Assembly (NCBI RefSeq): GCF_030433685.1
Contig: NZ_JAROCF010000001.1
Coordinates: 1,860,001-1,924,000 of the forward strand
DNA: 64,000 nucleotides
Direction: 5' to 3'
Origin: Leifsonia williamsii
GTDB lineage: Bacteria > Actinomycetota > Actinomycetes > Actinomycetales > Microbacteriaceae
Each line of letters starts with the position of its first letter. The stretch's first letter is position 1. The notes under the pieces are model-generated. The model saw nothing but the letters and a program-made list of their open reading frames with translations, ran no database searches and was not told the origin of the DNA. Positions 54,781 to 63,053 of the stretch are shown piece after piece. The translations under genes and the position numbers were made by a program.

Positions 54781-56391
54781 ATGGGTGGGGATGAGCCAGT
54801 GGCCGACGTTGTGGCGGCCGACGTTCTCGTGGTCGGGGCCGGGCCGGTCGGGTTGACGCTTGCGGGGGATCTGGCGCGGCGTGGGGTTCGGGTGCGGATC
54901 ATCGACAACCTTCCCGCTCCCACCACCGAGTCGCGGGCCATCGTGCTGCATTCGCGGTCGCTCGATCATCTGGAGGCGCACGGGGTCGTCGACGAGGTCC
55001 TGGCGCGGGGGATCGTGTCGACGGCGATGGAGTTCCATGCCGGGGGCGAGAGCATTGCGGAGGTCGCGTTCGGGTCCATCGATGCGGTGTACCGGCATTC
55101 CGTGTCGTTGCTGCAGACCGATACTGAGCGCATCCTCGCGGATCGGCTCGCCGAGTTCAGCGTGGAGGTCGAGCGCGGGGTCACGCTCGCCGGCTACCAG
55201 CAGGACGAGGAGGGCGTCACCGCTACCGTCCAGACGCACGCGGGCGACCCCAGCACCATCCGGGCCCGCTACCTCGTCGGCGCCGACGGGGCGCGCAGCA
55301 CGGTGCGGCACCTGATGGGGCAGAAGCTGGAGGGGGACTTCGCGGGGGAGGACTTCCTGCTCGCCGACGTCGACGGCGAGCACGGGTACGAGCGGGCGCA
55401 CTTCCACACGTTCCTGTCGCCGGGGGAGACGACGGCGCTGATCTTCCCGCTACCGGAGGGGCGGGTGCGGGTGATGGCGGAGCTGCCGCCGGGCACCGAT
55501 CCGGAGCGGGCGGTGACCGTCGAGTGGGTGCAGCAGGCGCTCGCGGACCGTGGAGTGGAGCTGCGCATCACCGCGGCGCACTGGCTCACGCGGTTCCAGC
55601 TCAAGCACGGGCAGGTGGCGCGGTATCGCGATCGGCGGGTGTTCCTCGCGGGGGATGCGGCGCACATCCACTCGCCGGCCGGTGGGCTCGGGATGAACAC
55701 CGGGATCCAGGATGCGATGAACCTCGGGTGGAAGCTGGCGCTGGCGCTGCGGGCGGGTGGCGACGACGGCGCCGAGACGCTGCTCGACAGCTACCAGAGC
55801 GAGCGGTATCCCGTCGCGGCGGCGGTGATCGCCTTCAGCACGCGGCTGTCGACACTCGGGACGCTAAAGAACCCGCTGGCCCAGCGGGTTCGCAACGCGG
55901 TTCTCCACGCGGGTGCGAAGCTGCCGCCCGTGCAGGAGCGGCTGGCAGACGAGGTAGAGGAGCAGCGCGTCCGGTACGAGGGCAGCCCGATCGTCAGGGG
56001 GAGCGGCGGCCGGCGCGGGCACGCGCTGAAGCCGGGCGACTTCCTGCTGCTGCGCGATCAGCACGTGGCGGCAGCGCTCGCGCAGACGACGGGGCATTTG
56101 GTGATCGAGCTTCCGGGCGCGGGAGGGGCGGTGGAGGCCGGGGCAGCGGAGGCCAAGGCGGCGAAGGCCGCAGCGGTGAACGCAGCCGTGCTGCCGTACG
56201 TGACAGGCGAGACGACCCCTCTGAGGCTCTCCGAAGCGGATGCCGGCCGGCTCGCGGATGCCGCCGGACTGCGCGACGGAGGTGTCGTCGTGGTGCGCCC
56301 GGATGGCTACGTGGCGTACATCGGCGATGCGGAAGAGGCGCCGGCGGCGGAAGCGAGCGAGTCGGCGGCGGTGGAGGCCGAGCGCCGCTGA
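54781..56391 (+). CDS. FAD-dependent monooxygenase, aromatic hydroxylase type
   Basis: A 536-residue class A flavoprotein monooxygenase. The FAD-binding Rossmann motif is VLVVGAGPVGLTLAGDLARR near residue 20, and the GD motif is VFLAGDAAHIHSPAGGLG, followed by MNTGIQDAMNLGWKL, all typical of PheA/TfdB/MhpA-like hydroxylases that use NAD(P)H and O2 to hydroxylate aromatic substrates. The last 150 residues form a thioredoxin-like domain as in phenol hydroxylases, interrupted by an Ala/Glu-rich insert (GAAEAKAAKAAAVNAA). It stands alone; the substrate is not predictable. Confidence 0.88.
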   Translation: MGGDEPVADVVAADVLVVGAGPVGLTLAGDLARRGVRVRIIDNLPAPTTESRAIVLHSRSLDHLEAHGVVDEVLARGIVSTAMEFHAGGESIAEVAFGSIDAVYRHSVSLLQTDTERILADRLAEFSVEVERGVTLAGYQQDEEGVTATVQTHAGDPSTIRARYLVGADGARSTVRHLMGQKLEGDFAGEDFLLADVDGEHGYERAHFHTFLSPGETTALIFPLPEGRVRVMAELPPGTDPERAVTVEWVQQALADRGVELRITAAHWLTRFQLKHGQVARYRDRRVFLAGDAAHIHSPAGGLGMNTGIQDAMNLGWKLALALRAGGDDGAETLLDSYQSERYPVAAAVIAFSTRLSTLGTLKNPLAQRVRNAVLHAGAKLPPVQERLADEVEEQRVRYEGSPIVRGSGGRRGHALKPGDFLLLRDQHVAAALAQTTGHLVIELPGAGGAVEAGAAEAKAAKAAAVNAAVLPYVTGETTPLRLSEADAGRLADAAGLRDGGVVVVRPDGYVAYIGDAEEAPAAEASESAAVEAERR

Positions 56392-56546
56392 CACGCCCGC
56401 TCGCCCCTCCCCGACCACATCCCGGGCGTGTCGCCCGAATTGGGGTACAAACTCGTGTCCTCCATTTGGCCCACATACCGTTCGTTCTCGCTAAGCTCGC
56501 CGACGGAACCCGAATCCCGCAGTACGTCGACCCGAAGGACAACACT

Positions 56547-57011
56547 GTGCACTCGAGAACGACCTCGTACAACCATGCCCACGACGTGGCGCGCCGCCAG
56601 CTCCGGCGACGCGAGCTCGACCTCCACTGGGCCAAGGAGCAGCGCCGGCAGCAGGAGCAGCAGCTCGCCGCGGCCGGCGCTCTCGTCGCCGCCACGCGCG
56701 GCGCGCTGATCCGCAAGCCGGTGCTCGTCGCCTGCCTGGTGCTCGCGGCCGACGCGGGCATCGCCTGGGGCGCGGCCGAGACCTCCCTGCTCGGCTCGGC
56801 GACGCTCGCCGTGCTCGTCGCGGTGGGGGTCTTCGCGCTCGCCGTCGTCGCCGGGCTGGCGGTGCGCGTGTTCGCGCTCCGCAAGCAGCGCCGGGCCGCG
56901 CGCGACCTGTTGTGGGTGCGTGACCGGCGGCACCAGCACACGCAGTTCCACATCCAGGAGAGCCTCGGCTCCTACCTGGAGGCGAAGCTGCTGGCGCACT
57001 CGACGCGGTAG
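56547..57011 (+). CDS. Small membrane protein with two TM helices
   Basis: A 154-residue protein. After a charged N-terminus (HDVARRQLRRRELDLHWAKE) come two TM helices (VLVACLVLAADAGIAWGAA; LAVLVAVGVFALAVVAGLAV), then a basic cytoplasmic tail. GTG 56547 has GAAGGA seven bases upstream. Not recognised. It converges with the XRE-cupin gene. Confidence 0.65.
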   Translation: MHSRTTSYNHAHDVARRQLRRRELDLHWAKEQRRQQEQQLAAAGALVAATRGALIRKPVLVACLVLAADAGIAWGAAETSLLGSATLAVLVAVGVFALAVVAGLAVRVFALRKQRRAARDLLWVRDRRHQHTQFHIQESLGSYLEAKLLAHSTR

Positions 57012-57032
57012 GCGCGCGGCGACAGCAACAGC

Positions 57033-57569
57033 TCAGGGGGAGGGCGGAGTCACCGCGATGATGATCTCGGTGGGCTCCGCGCTCTCGTTGATGTAGCGGT
57101 GCGGCTCGCGGGAGTCGAACGTGACCGACTCGCCGGCGCCGATCTCCACGCGCTCCGCGCCGACCTCGACGACGAGGCGGCCGCGGACGACGAACGCGCA
57201 CTCGGTGGACGGGTGCGCCCACGGGTGGGGTGAGCTCGACAGGCCCGGCGGGATGTCGGCGTGCAGGACCTCCAGGTCGCCGCGGCCGGGGGTGAGGCGC
57301 TCGTAGGCGTATCCGGCGTCACCGGCGATGAGCTTGTGGCGCGAGCCGGGGCGGCTGATGTGCACGTTCGGTGCGTCGGGGTCGCTGAACAGGGTGGCGA
57401 TCGACGCCTCGAAGACGTTCGCCAGGGTGCGCAGGGAGCCGAGGCTCGGGTCGGCGGCGCCGCTCTCGATCTGGCTCAGCATGCTGACCGAGAGGCCGGT
57501 GCGCTCCGACAGCTGACGCAGGGTCAAACCCCTGCCGGTGCGGAGTGCCTTCAGGCGGTCTCCGAGCAC
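57033..57569 (-). CDS. XRE-family regulator with cupin domain
   Basis: A 178-residue protein: N-terminal helix-turn-helix (GLTLRQLSERTGLSVSMLSQ, then IESGAADPSLGSL) and C-terminal cupin sensor (ECAFVVRGRLVVEVGAERV, then GAGESVTFDSREPHRYINE). Such regulators sense small metabolites such as amino acids or amines. The divergent oligopeptide transporter operon is the probable target, with a 15-bp palindrome in the space between them. Confidence 0.92.
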   Translation of the reverse strand: MLGDRLKALRTGRGLTLRQLSERTGLSVSMLSQIESGAADPSLGSLRTLANVFEASIATLFSDPDAPNVHISRPGSRHKLIAGDAGYAYERLTPGRGDLEVLHADIPPGLSSSPHPWAHPSTECAFVVRGRLVVEVGAERVEIGAGESVTFDSREPHRYINESAEPTEIIIAVTPPSP

Positions 57570-57630
57570 GTGGTGTCCTTCCTCGCGGCAGCGCCTATTT
57601 GCGCCGAGTCGTTAAATCTGGTGGAATCCA

Positions 57631-57645
57631 TTCAATCAGATTGAA
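57631..57645. promoter_or_regulatory. Operator-like palindrome TTCAATC-A-GATTGAA
   Basis: A perfect 15-bp inverted repeat, about 105 bases before the binding-protein start and 62 bases from the XRE-cupin start. Size and AT-rich core fit a helix-turn-helix dimer site. Confidence 0.7.
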
Positions 57646-57750
57646 ATCGATCCGAGGCTCCACCCTTTCCGAGAGGTCGTTCCGAGGCACCGTCGCCGAA
57701 GGAACTCTACTGCCTCGTCCTGCCCCACACTCCCGAGAAAGAAATCGACG

Positions 57751-59346
57751 ATGAAATCTCTCCACGCGGCCCGATGGGCTGTTCCGGCGGGCGTCCTCGC
57801 GCTGGCCCTGACCATGACGGGGTGCGCGGGCGCCTCCAACGGCTCGTCCTCCTCGAACAAGACCCTCACGGTCGACACCTCGTTCGTCGTGAAGACGCTC
57901 GACCCGGGCACGGTCTACGAGCAGACGGGCAACATCGCCGTGCACGCGCTCTACGACACGCTCGTCACCTTCGAGGGCTCGAACGTGACCGATATCAAGC
58001 CCGAGCTGGCCTCGAAGTGGGAGCAGTCCTCCGACGGGAAGACCTGGACGTTCACGCTCGACAAGGACGCGACGTTCAGCGACGGCTCCGCGGTCACCGC
58101 CGAGGATGTCGTGTTCAGCCTGAACCGCCTCAAGAACCTCAAGGGCTCGTCGTCGCAGACCGTGCAGACGCTCTCGTTCGCGGCGAAGGGCGACGACACC
58201 GTCGTCGTCACCAGCGAGACTCCCGACCCGAACGTGCCGATCATCCTCGCGATGCCGGCCACCAGCGTGATCAACGCCGAGGCGGCGAAGAAGCTCGGCG
58301 CGACCGACGCGGACGACGCGGCGGCGAAGGACAAGGTCGGCACCCAGCTCGACACCGAGAGCATCGGCAGCGGCCCGTACGTGATCAAGAGCTACGACCC
58401 CAGCTCCAAGATCGTGCTGACGGCGAACCCGAAGTACTGGGGCGAGAAGCCGGCGTACGGCCGCGTCGTCATCCAGAACGTCGACGTGCAGAACCAGAAG
58501 CTCGCCATCTCGCGCGCCAAGGGCGACGAGGTCGCGCTCGACCTCTCCGGCCCGCAGGCATCGGAGCTCTCCAGCAAGCTGAAGGTCTCGGGCGTGGCAG
58601 ACACCTCCTACTTCCTCAGTGTGAACCAGGACCCGGCGGTCTCGGCTGTCACGAGCAACCCGGCGTTCGTGAAGGCGCTGCGCCAGACGGTCGACGGCCC
58701 GGGCATCGCGAAGCTGTTCGGCAAGGGCGCGACCCCGGCCTCCGGATTGGTCCCGCCCGCGTTCGCCGGCGCGCTGCCGGAGGCCGACGCTCCGAAGCAG
58801 GACATCGACGGCGCCACGAAGACCCTCGCCGACGCCGGCCTGACCGGTGCCAAGGCCGCCCTGGTCTACCCGGCGATCACCTACCGCGGTGTCGACCTCG
58901 GCACCATCGTGACGAAGGTGCAGCAGGACGCCAAGAAGGCGGGCATCGACATCGAGCTCACCCCGCAGCCGATCAACGTGTTCCTGCAGTCGCAGTCGGA
59001 GGGGAAGAACGAGATCAACTTCTCCCCGAACAGCCTGAACTACCCGGCGTCCGACTCGCTGGTGAACAACATGGCGCCGGGCGCCTCCACCTCCCTCCGC
59101 ACCGGCTGGACCGTGGAGCGCGCGAACCCGGCCGCCGTCCAGGCGAGCAAGGCCGTCACCGCGGCCGTCACGCCGGACGCCCGGACCGATGCGATGGTGG
59201 CCTGGCAGAAGGTCATGAACGAGTTCTCGCCGTACATCGCCCTCGCCAACAACGCCGGCATCGTCGTCGCCACCGGCGACCTCACCGGCGCGGAGTACAC
59301 CCCCGCCGGCTGGACGGTCGACCTGGCCGCGATCGCCGCGAAGTAG
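57751..59346 (+). CDS. ABC peptide transporter substrate-binding lipoprotein (family 5)
   Basis: A 531-residue family-5 binding protein (DppA/OppA type). Signal peptide with lipobox TMTGCAGAS (Cys near residue 25), then the family pattern SFVVKTLDPGTVYEQTGNIA, ALYDTLVTFEG, and the DGSAVTAEDVVFSLNRLK block. It captures di/oligopeptides or a peptide-like compound outside the membrane for the DppBC permeases. Confidence 0.92.
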   Translation: MKSLHAARWAVPAGVLALALTMTGCAGASNGSSSSNKTLTVDTSFVVKTLDPGTVYEQTGNIAVHALYDTLVTFEGSNVTDIKPELASKWEQSSDGKTWTFTLDKDATFSDGSAVTAEDVVFSLNRLKNLKGSSSQTVQTLSFAAKGDDTVVVTSETPDPNVPIILAMPATSVINAEAAKKLGATDADDAAAKDKVGTQLDTESIGSGPYVIKSYDPSSKIVLTANPKYWGEKPAYGRVVIQNVDVQNQKLAISRAKGDEVALDLSGPQASELSSKLKVSGVADTSYFLSVNQDPAVSAVTSNPAFVKALRQTVDGPGIAKLFGKGATPASGLVPPAFAGALPEADAPKQDIDGATKTLADAGLTGAKAALVYPAITYRGVDLGTIVTKVQQDAKKAGIDIELTPQPINVFLQSQSEGKNEINFSPNSLNYPASDSLVNNMAPGASTSLRTGWTVERANPAAVQASKAVTAAVTPDARTDAMVAWQKVMNEFSPYIALANNAGIVVATGDLTGAEYTPAGWTVDLAAIAAK

Positions 59347-59368
59347 CCGCGCCAGCATCCGAGACCGC

Positions 59369-59400
59369 GGGCGTCCCTGTCCTTCCCTTCAGGGGCGCCC
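59369..59400 (+). terminator. Stem-loop between binding protein and permease
   Basis: GGGCGTCCCT (59369-59378) pairs with AGGGGCGCCC (59391-59400), including one G-T pair, around a 12-base loop. A perfect 20-bp palindrome follows at 59408-59427 (GGCGGACGTC plus its complement). Together they probably attenuate read-through from the binding protein into the permeases. Confidence 0.6.
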
Positions 59401-59447
59401 GCCCTCCGGCGGACGTCGACGTCCGCCCCGACCCGAAGACGGGACTC

Positions 59448-60470
59448 ATGCCACCTCTCGCGAGAATGATCGTGCGGCGACTGGTCAGCGCCCTCATCCT
59501 GCTCTGGGGCGTCACGGTCGTGACCTTCCTGCTGGTGAGCGTCGTGCCGGGCGACCCCGCCGCGGCCAACCTGTCGCAGCAGGCCTACGACGACCCAGAG
59601 ATCCGCGAGGCGTTCCGCGCCAAGTGGGGACTCGACCAACCCATCTGGGTGCAGTACGGCCGCTACCTCTGGAACATCCTCCACGGCGACCTCGGCACGT
59701 CGCAGCAGACCCACCGCCCGGTGACGCAGGACCTGGAGCAGTACGTCCCCGCCACCCTCGAGATCGCCATCCCGGCGATGATCCTGGCGATCATCATCGC
59801 GGTCGGCCTCGGGATGCTCTCGGCCATGCGCAAGAACCGCCCGGTCGACACCGGCATCCGCACCGTGGCGCTGGTCGGCCTCTCCACGCCGCCGTTCTGG
59901 CTGGCGCTCGTCGCCCTCTACGTGTTCTTCTACCTGCTCGGCTGGGTGCCCAACGGCGGCCGGCTCAGCAACGACTTCGACCCGCCGCCCACGCTCACCG
60001 GGCTCTACACCGTCGACTCCGCGCTCGCGGGGCAGTGGGACGTGTTCGGCGACGCGGTGTGGCACCTGCTGCTGCCGGTCGGCATCCTGACCGCGCTCAC
60101 CGTCTCCGGGCTGCTGCGCTTCGTTCGGTCGGCGATGATCGAGGTGCTCGACGCCGAGTACATCCGGTCGGCCGTGGCGAAAGGGCTGCCCAGCCGGGTG
60201 ATCACCTGGCGCCACGTCTTCCGCGCCGGTCTGCTGCCGGTGCTGACGGTCTCCGGCCTGATGTTCGCCTCTCTGCTTGGCGGCGCCGTCCTCGTTGAGC
60301 AGGTGCTCTCGTGGCCGGGGCTCGGCCAGTACGCCTACAAGAGCGCGATCTCGCTCGACCTGCAGTCCATCCTCGGCGTGACGCTGTTCGTCGCCGTGGT
60401 CTATACCCTCATCAACCTCCTCGTCGACGTGCTCTACAGCGTCATCGACCCGAGGATCGGAGCGAAATGA
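59448..60470 (+). CDS. ABC peptide transporter permease, DppB type
   Basis: A 340-residue permease beginning IVRRLVSALILLWGVTVVTF and containing the ALVGLSTPPFWLALV and SGLMFASLLGGAVLVEQVLS segments of DppB proteins. Six predicted TM segments. It ends with an ATGA overlap into dppC-type gene. GAAGACGGGA lies ahead of the ATG. Confidence 0.93.
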   Translation: MPPLARMIVRRLVSALILLWGVTVVTFLLVSVVPGDPAAANLSQQAYDDPEIREAFRAKWGLDQPIWVQYGRYLWNILHGDLGTSQQTHRPVTQDLEQYVPATLEIAIPAMILAIIIAVGLGMLSAMRKNRPVDTGIRTVALVGLSTPPFWLALVALYVFFYLLGWVPNGGRLSNDFDPPPTLTGLYTVDSALAGQWDVFGDAVWHLLLPVGILTALTVSGLLRFVRSAMIEVLDAEYIRSAVAKGLPSRVITWRHVFRAGLLPVLTVSGLMFASLLGGAVLVEQVLSWPGLGQYAYKSAISLDLQSILGVTLFVAVVYTLINLLVDVLYSVIDPRIGAK

Positions 60471-61384
60471 CCATCCTGTCCTCCGACCGGGTCGCCGTCA
60501 CCCGGGGAGCCCGCCTCGGCCGCTTCGGCGGGCGCCGGGTGCGCCGCGACGGATCCCCGGCGACCGGGTCCTTCTGGCGCCCGCTGACCATCGTGTCCGT
60601 CGCCGTGATCGCGGTGTGGTGCATCCTCGCTGCCTTCGCGCCGTGGATCGCCCCTTACGACCCGCTGAAGACCGTCGGCGACAACCTGGAGGCGCCGAGC
60701 GCGGCGCACTGGATGGGTACCGACGACCTCGGGCGCGACATGCTCAGCCGCCTGATCTGGGGGTCGCGCCTGTCGCTGCCCCTCGCGGTGGCGATCGTCG
60801 CCTGCTCCCTCGTGGTGGGCGGAATCGTCGGGCTCGCCGCCGGCTACTTCGGCAAGGCGGTCGACAACGTCGCGATGCGGTTGGCCGACCTGGTCCTCGC
60901 GTTCCCGCAGATCATCCTCGCCATGGCCGTCGCCGCCGCCTTCGGGCCGAGCGTCGGCAACGCGGTGCTCGCCCTCGTGATCGTGTCGTGGCCGCTGTAC
61001 GCCCGCATCATCCGCAGCTCGGTGCTGAGCGTGCGGGAGCAGGAGTACGTGGTCTCCGGCCGCCTGCTCGGCTCGCGCACCCTCCGCTCGATCGTCAAGG
61101 ACGTCATCCCGAACAGCGCCGGGCCCGCGCTCGTGATGTCGACCATCGAGCTGGGCAACGCGATCCTGATGCTCGCCGCCCTGTCGTTCCTCGGCCTCGG
61201 GCCGCGGCCGCCGGCGGCGGAGTGGGGCGCGATGATCGCGCTCGGCTCGCAGAACCTCGGCAACTGGTGGGTGAGCCTGTTCCCCGGCCTCGCGATCCTC
61301 ACGATCGTGATGGCCTTCAACCTCCTGGGCGACGCCGTCCAGGACCACCTGGACCCGCGGTCCAGAAGGGGGAGGTCGCGATGA
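60467..61384 (+). CDS. ABC peptide transporter permease, DppC type
   Basis: A 305-residue permease: the N-terminal amphipathic segment and first TM (IVSVAVIAVWCILAAFAPWI), then MGTDDLGRDMLSRLIWGSRL, the standard DppC motif, and the EAA-like SVREQEYVVSGRLLG. It has ATGA overlaps with both neighbours. Confidence 0.93.
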   Translation: MTILSSDRVAVTRGARLGRFGGRRVRRDGSPATGSFWRPLTIVSVAVIAVWCILAAFAPWIAPYDPLKTVGDNLEAPSAAHWMGTDDLGRDMLSRLIWGSRLSLPLAVAIVACSLVVGGIVGLAAGYFGKAVDNVAMRLADLVLAFPQIILAMAVAAAFGPSVGNAVLALVIVSWPLYARIIRSSVLSVREQEYVVSGRLLGSRTLRSIVKDVIPNSAGPALVMSTIELGNAILMLAALSFLGLGPRPPAAEWGAMIALGSQNLGNWWVSLFPGLAILTIVMAFNLLGDAVQDHLDPRSRRGRSR

Positions 61385-62202
61385 CCGCGCCGCTGCTCAC
61401 CATCGAGGGCCTGACGGTGACGATGCCGACCCCATCCGGAGACACGGAGCTCGTCCACGACACCGACATCGCGATCGGCGACGGCGAGATCGTCGGCCTG
61501 GCCGGCGAGAGCGGGTCGGGCAAGACGATGACCGCCTCGGCGATCATGGGCATCCTGCCCGCGGGTGCCCGTGCCACGGGCCGGATCATGTTCGAGGGCC
61601 GCAATCTGCTCGACCTGCGCCGCTCGGAGCTCGACACCGTCCGCGGCAACCGCATCGCGATCGTGTTCCAGGACCCGACGGCTGCACTGCACCCGCTGCT
61701 GACGATCGGCACCCAGATCACCGAGCACCTCATCCACCACACGGGGGTGTCGAAGAAGGTCGCGAAGGCTCGCGCCGTCGAGCTGCTCGACCTGGTGCGC
61801 ATCACCGACCCGCACACCGCGGTGAAGGCGTTCCCGCACCAGTTCTCCGGCGGGATGCGGCAGCGCGCCGCCATCGCGATCGCGCTCGCCTGCGAGCCTC
61901 GGCTGCTGATCGCCGACGAGCCGACCACCGCGCTGGACGTCACGGTGCAGGCGGGGATCCTCCGGCTGTTCGACCGCCTGTCGCGCGAGACCGGGGTGTC
62001 GATGCTGTTCATCACGCACGACCTGGGCGTCATGAGCGCGATCGCCGACCGCACGTACGTCTTCAAGGACGGCACGGTGGTCGAGTCGGGCGTGACGACG
62101 CAGATCCTGAACGCGCCGGAGCACGAGTACACCAAGGCGCTGATCGCCTCCCGCGCGCAATCGCTGGCGCAGGGCCGGACCCGAGCGGAGGAGACGCTGT
62201 GA
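61381..62202 (+). CDS. ABC peptide transporter ATP-binding protein, DppD type
   Basis: A 273-residue ATPase with Walker A GESGSGKTMTAS, Q-loop IVFQDPTAALHP, signature FSGGMRQRAAIA, Walker B LLIADEPTTALD and switch His THDLG. It lacks the usual C-terminal oligopeptide/iron-sulphur extension beyond 270 residues, so it is a short form. Overlaps the DppF-type partner (GTGA). Confidence 0.94.
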   Translation: MTAPLLTIEGLTVTMPTPSGDTELVHDTDIAIGDGEIVGLAGESGSGKTMTASAIMGILPAGARATGRIMFEGRNLLDLRRSELDTVRGNRIAIVFQDPTAALHPLLTIGTQITEHLIHHTGVSKKVAKARAVELLDLVRITDPHTAVKAFPHQFSGGMRQRAAIAIALACEPRLLIADEPTTALDVTVQAGILRLFDRLSRETGVSMLFITHDLGVMSAIADRTYVFKDGTVVESGVTTQILNAPEHEYTKALIASRAQSLAQGRTRAEETL

Positions 62203-63053
62203 GCATCCTCGATATCGACGACATCGTCGTCACCCACCGCCGGCCGGGCGCCCCGCCCGTGCGGGCCGTCCGCGGCGTCTCGCTCTCGGTCGAGCCAGGT
62301 CAGGTGGTCGGACTCGTGGGCGAGTCGGGCTGCGGCAAGTCGTCGCTCGCCCGGGTCGCCGTCGGCATCGAGGCGCCGACCTCCGGGACGGTGCGCTTCG
62401 AGGGCCGCCCGCTCGAGCCGCTGCGGATGCGGCAGCGCCCCGCGCCCGACCGGCGGCTGCAGATGGTGTTCCAGAACCCGTACGCGTCGCTGAGCCCGCG
62501 CCGCACGATCGCGAGCCAGCTGCTCGACGGCGTCGCCGAGAACCTCGACCGGCGGCAGCGGGAGGCGGAGGTCGCGCGGCTGCTCGCGCTGGTCGGCCTC
62601 GACACCGCCGCCGCAACGCGTTATCCGGCGCAGTTCTCCGGCGGCCAGCGGCAGCGCCTGGCGATCGCGCGAGCCCTCGCCGCGAAGCCGAGCCTGATGG
62701 TCGCGGACGAGCCGGTGACGGCGCTCGACGCCTTCTCATCGGCCCAGATCGTGCGGCTGCTGCAGTCGCTCGTCGCCGAGCTGGGGATGGGGATGCTGTT
62801 CATCTCGCACGACCTGTCGCTCGTGCGCGCCATCGCCGACGAGACCGCGGTGATGTACGCGGGCGAGATCGTGGAGCGCGGCCCGAGCGAGCAGCTCTGG
62901 GAGCGTCCGCAGCACCCGTACACGCGCACCCTCATCGCGGCGATCCCCGAGATCGGCCCGGTCAAGAAGCTGCCAGGGCTCGACGAGCAGCCCCCGACAG
63001 CACTCTCGAACGCCGGCACGGACGCCGGCCTCACGAACGGAGCACGCCCATGA
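62199..63053 (+). CDS. ABC peptide transporter ATP-binding protein, DppF type
   Basis: A 284-residue ATPase with Walker A GESGCGKSSLAR, Q-loop MVFQNPYASLSPR, signature FSGGQRQRLAIA, Walker B LMVADEPVTALD and switch SHDLS. The C-terminal HPYTRTLIAAIPE stretch is typical of DppF/OppF. The stop overlaps the start of the amidohydrolase (ATGA). Confidence 0.94.
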   Translation: MSILDIDDIVVTHRRPGAPPVRAVRGVSLSVEPGQVVGLVGESGCGKSSLARVAVGIEAPTSGTVRFEGRPLEPLRMRQRPAPDRRLQMVFQNPYASLSPRRTIASQLLDGVAENLDRRQREAEVARLLALVGLDTAAATRYPAQFSGGQRQRLAIARALAAKPSLMVADEPVTALDAFSSAQIVRLLQSLVAELGMGMLFISHDLSLVRAIADETAVMYAGEIVERGPSEQLWERPQHPYTRTLIAAIPEIGPVKKLPGLDEQPPTALSNAGTDAGLTNGARP

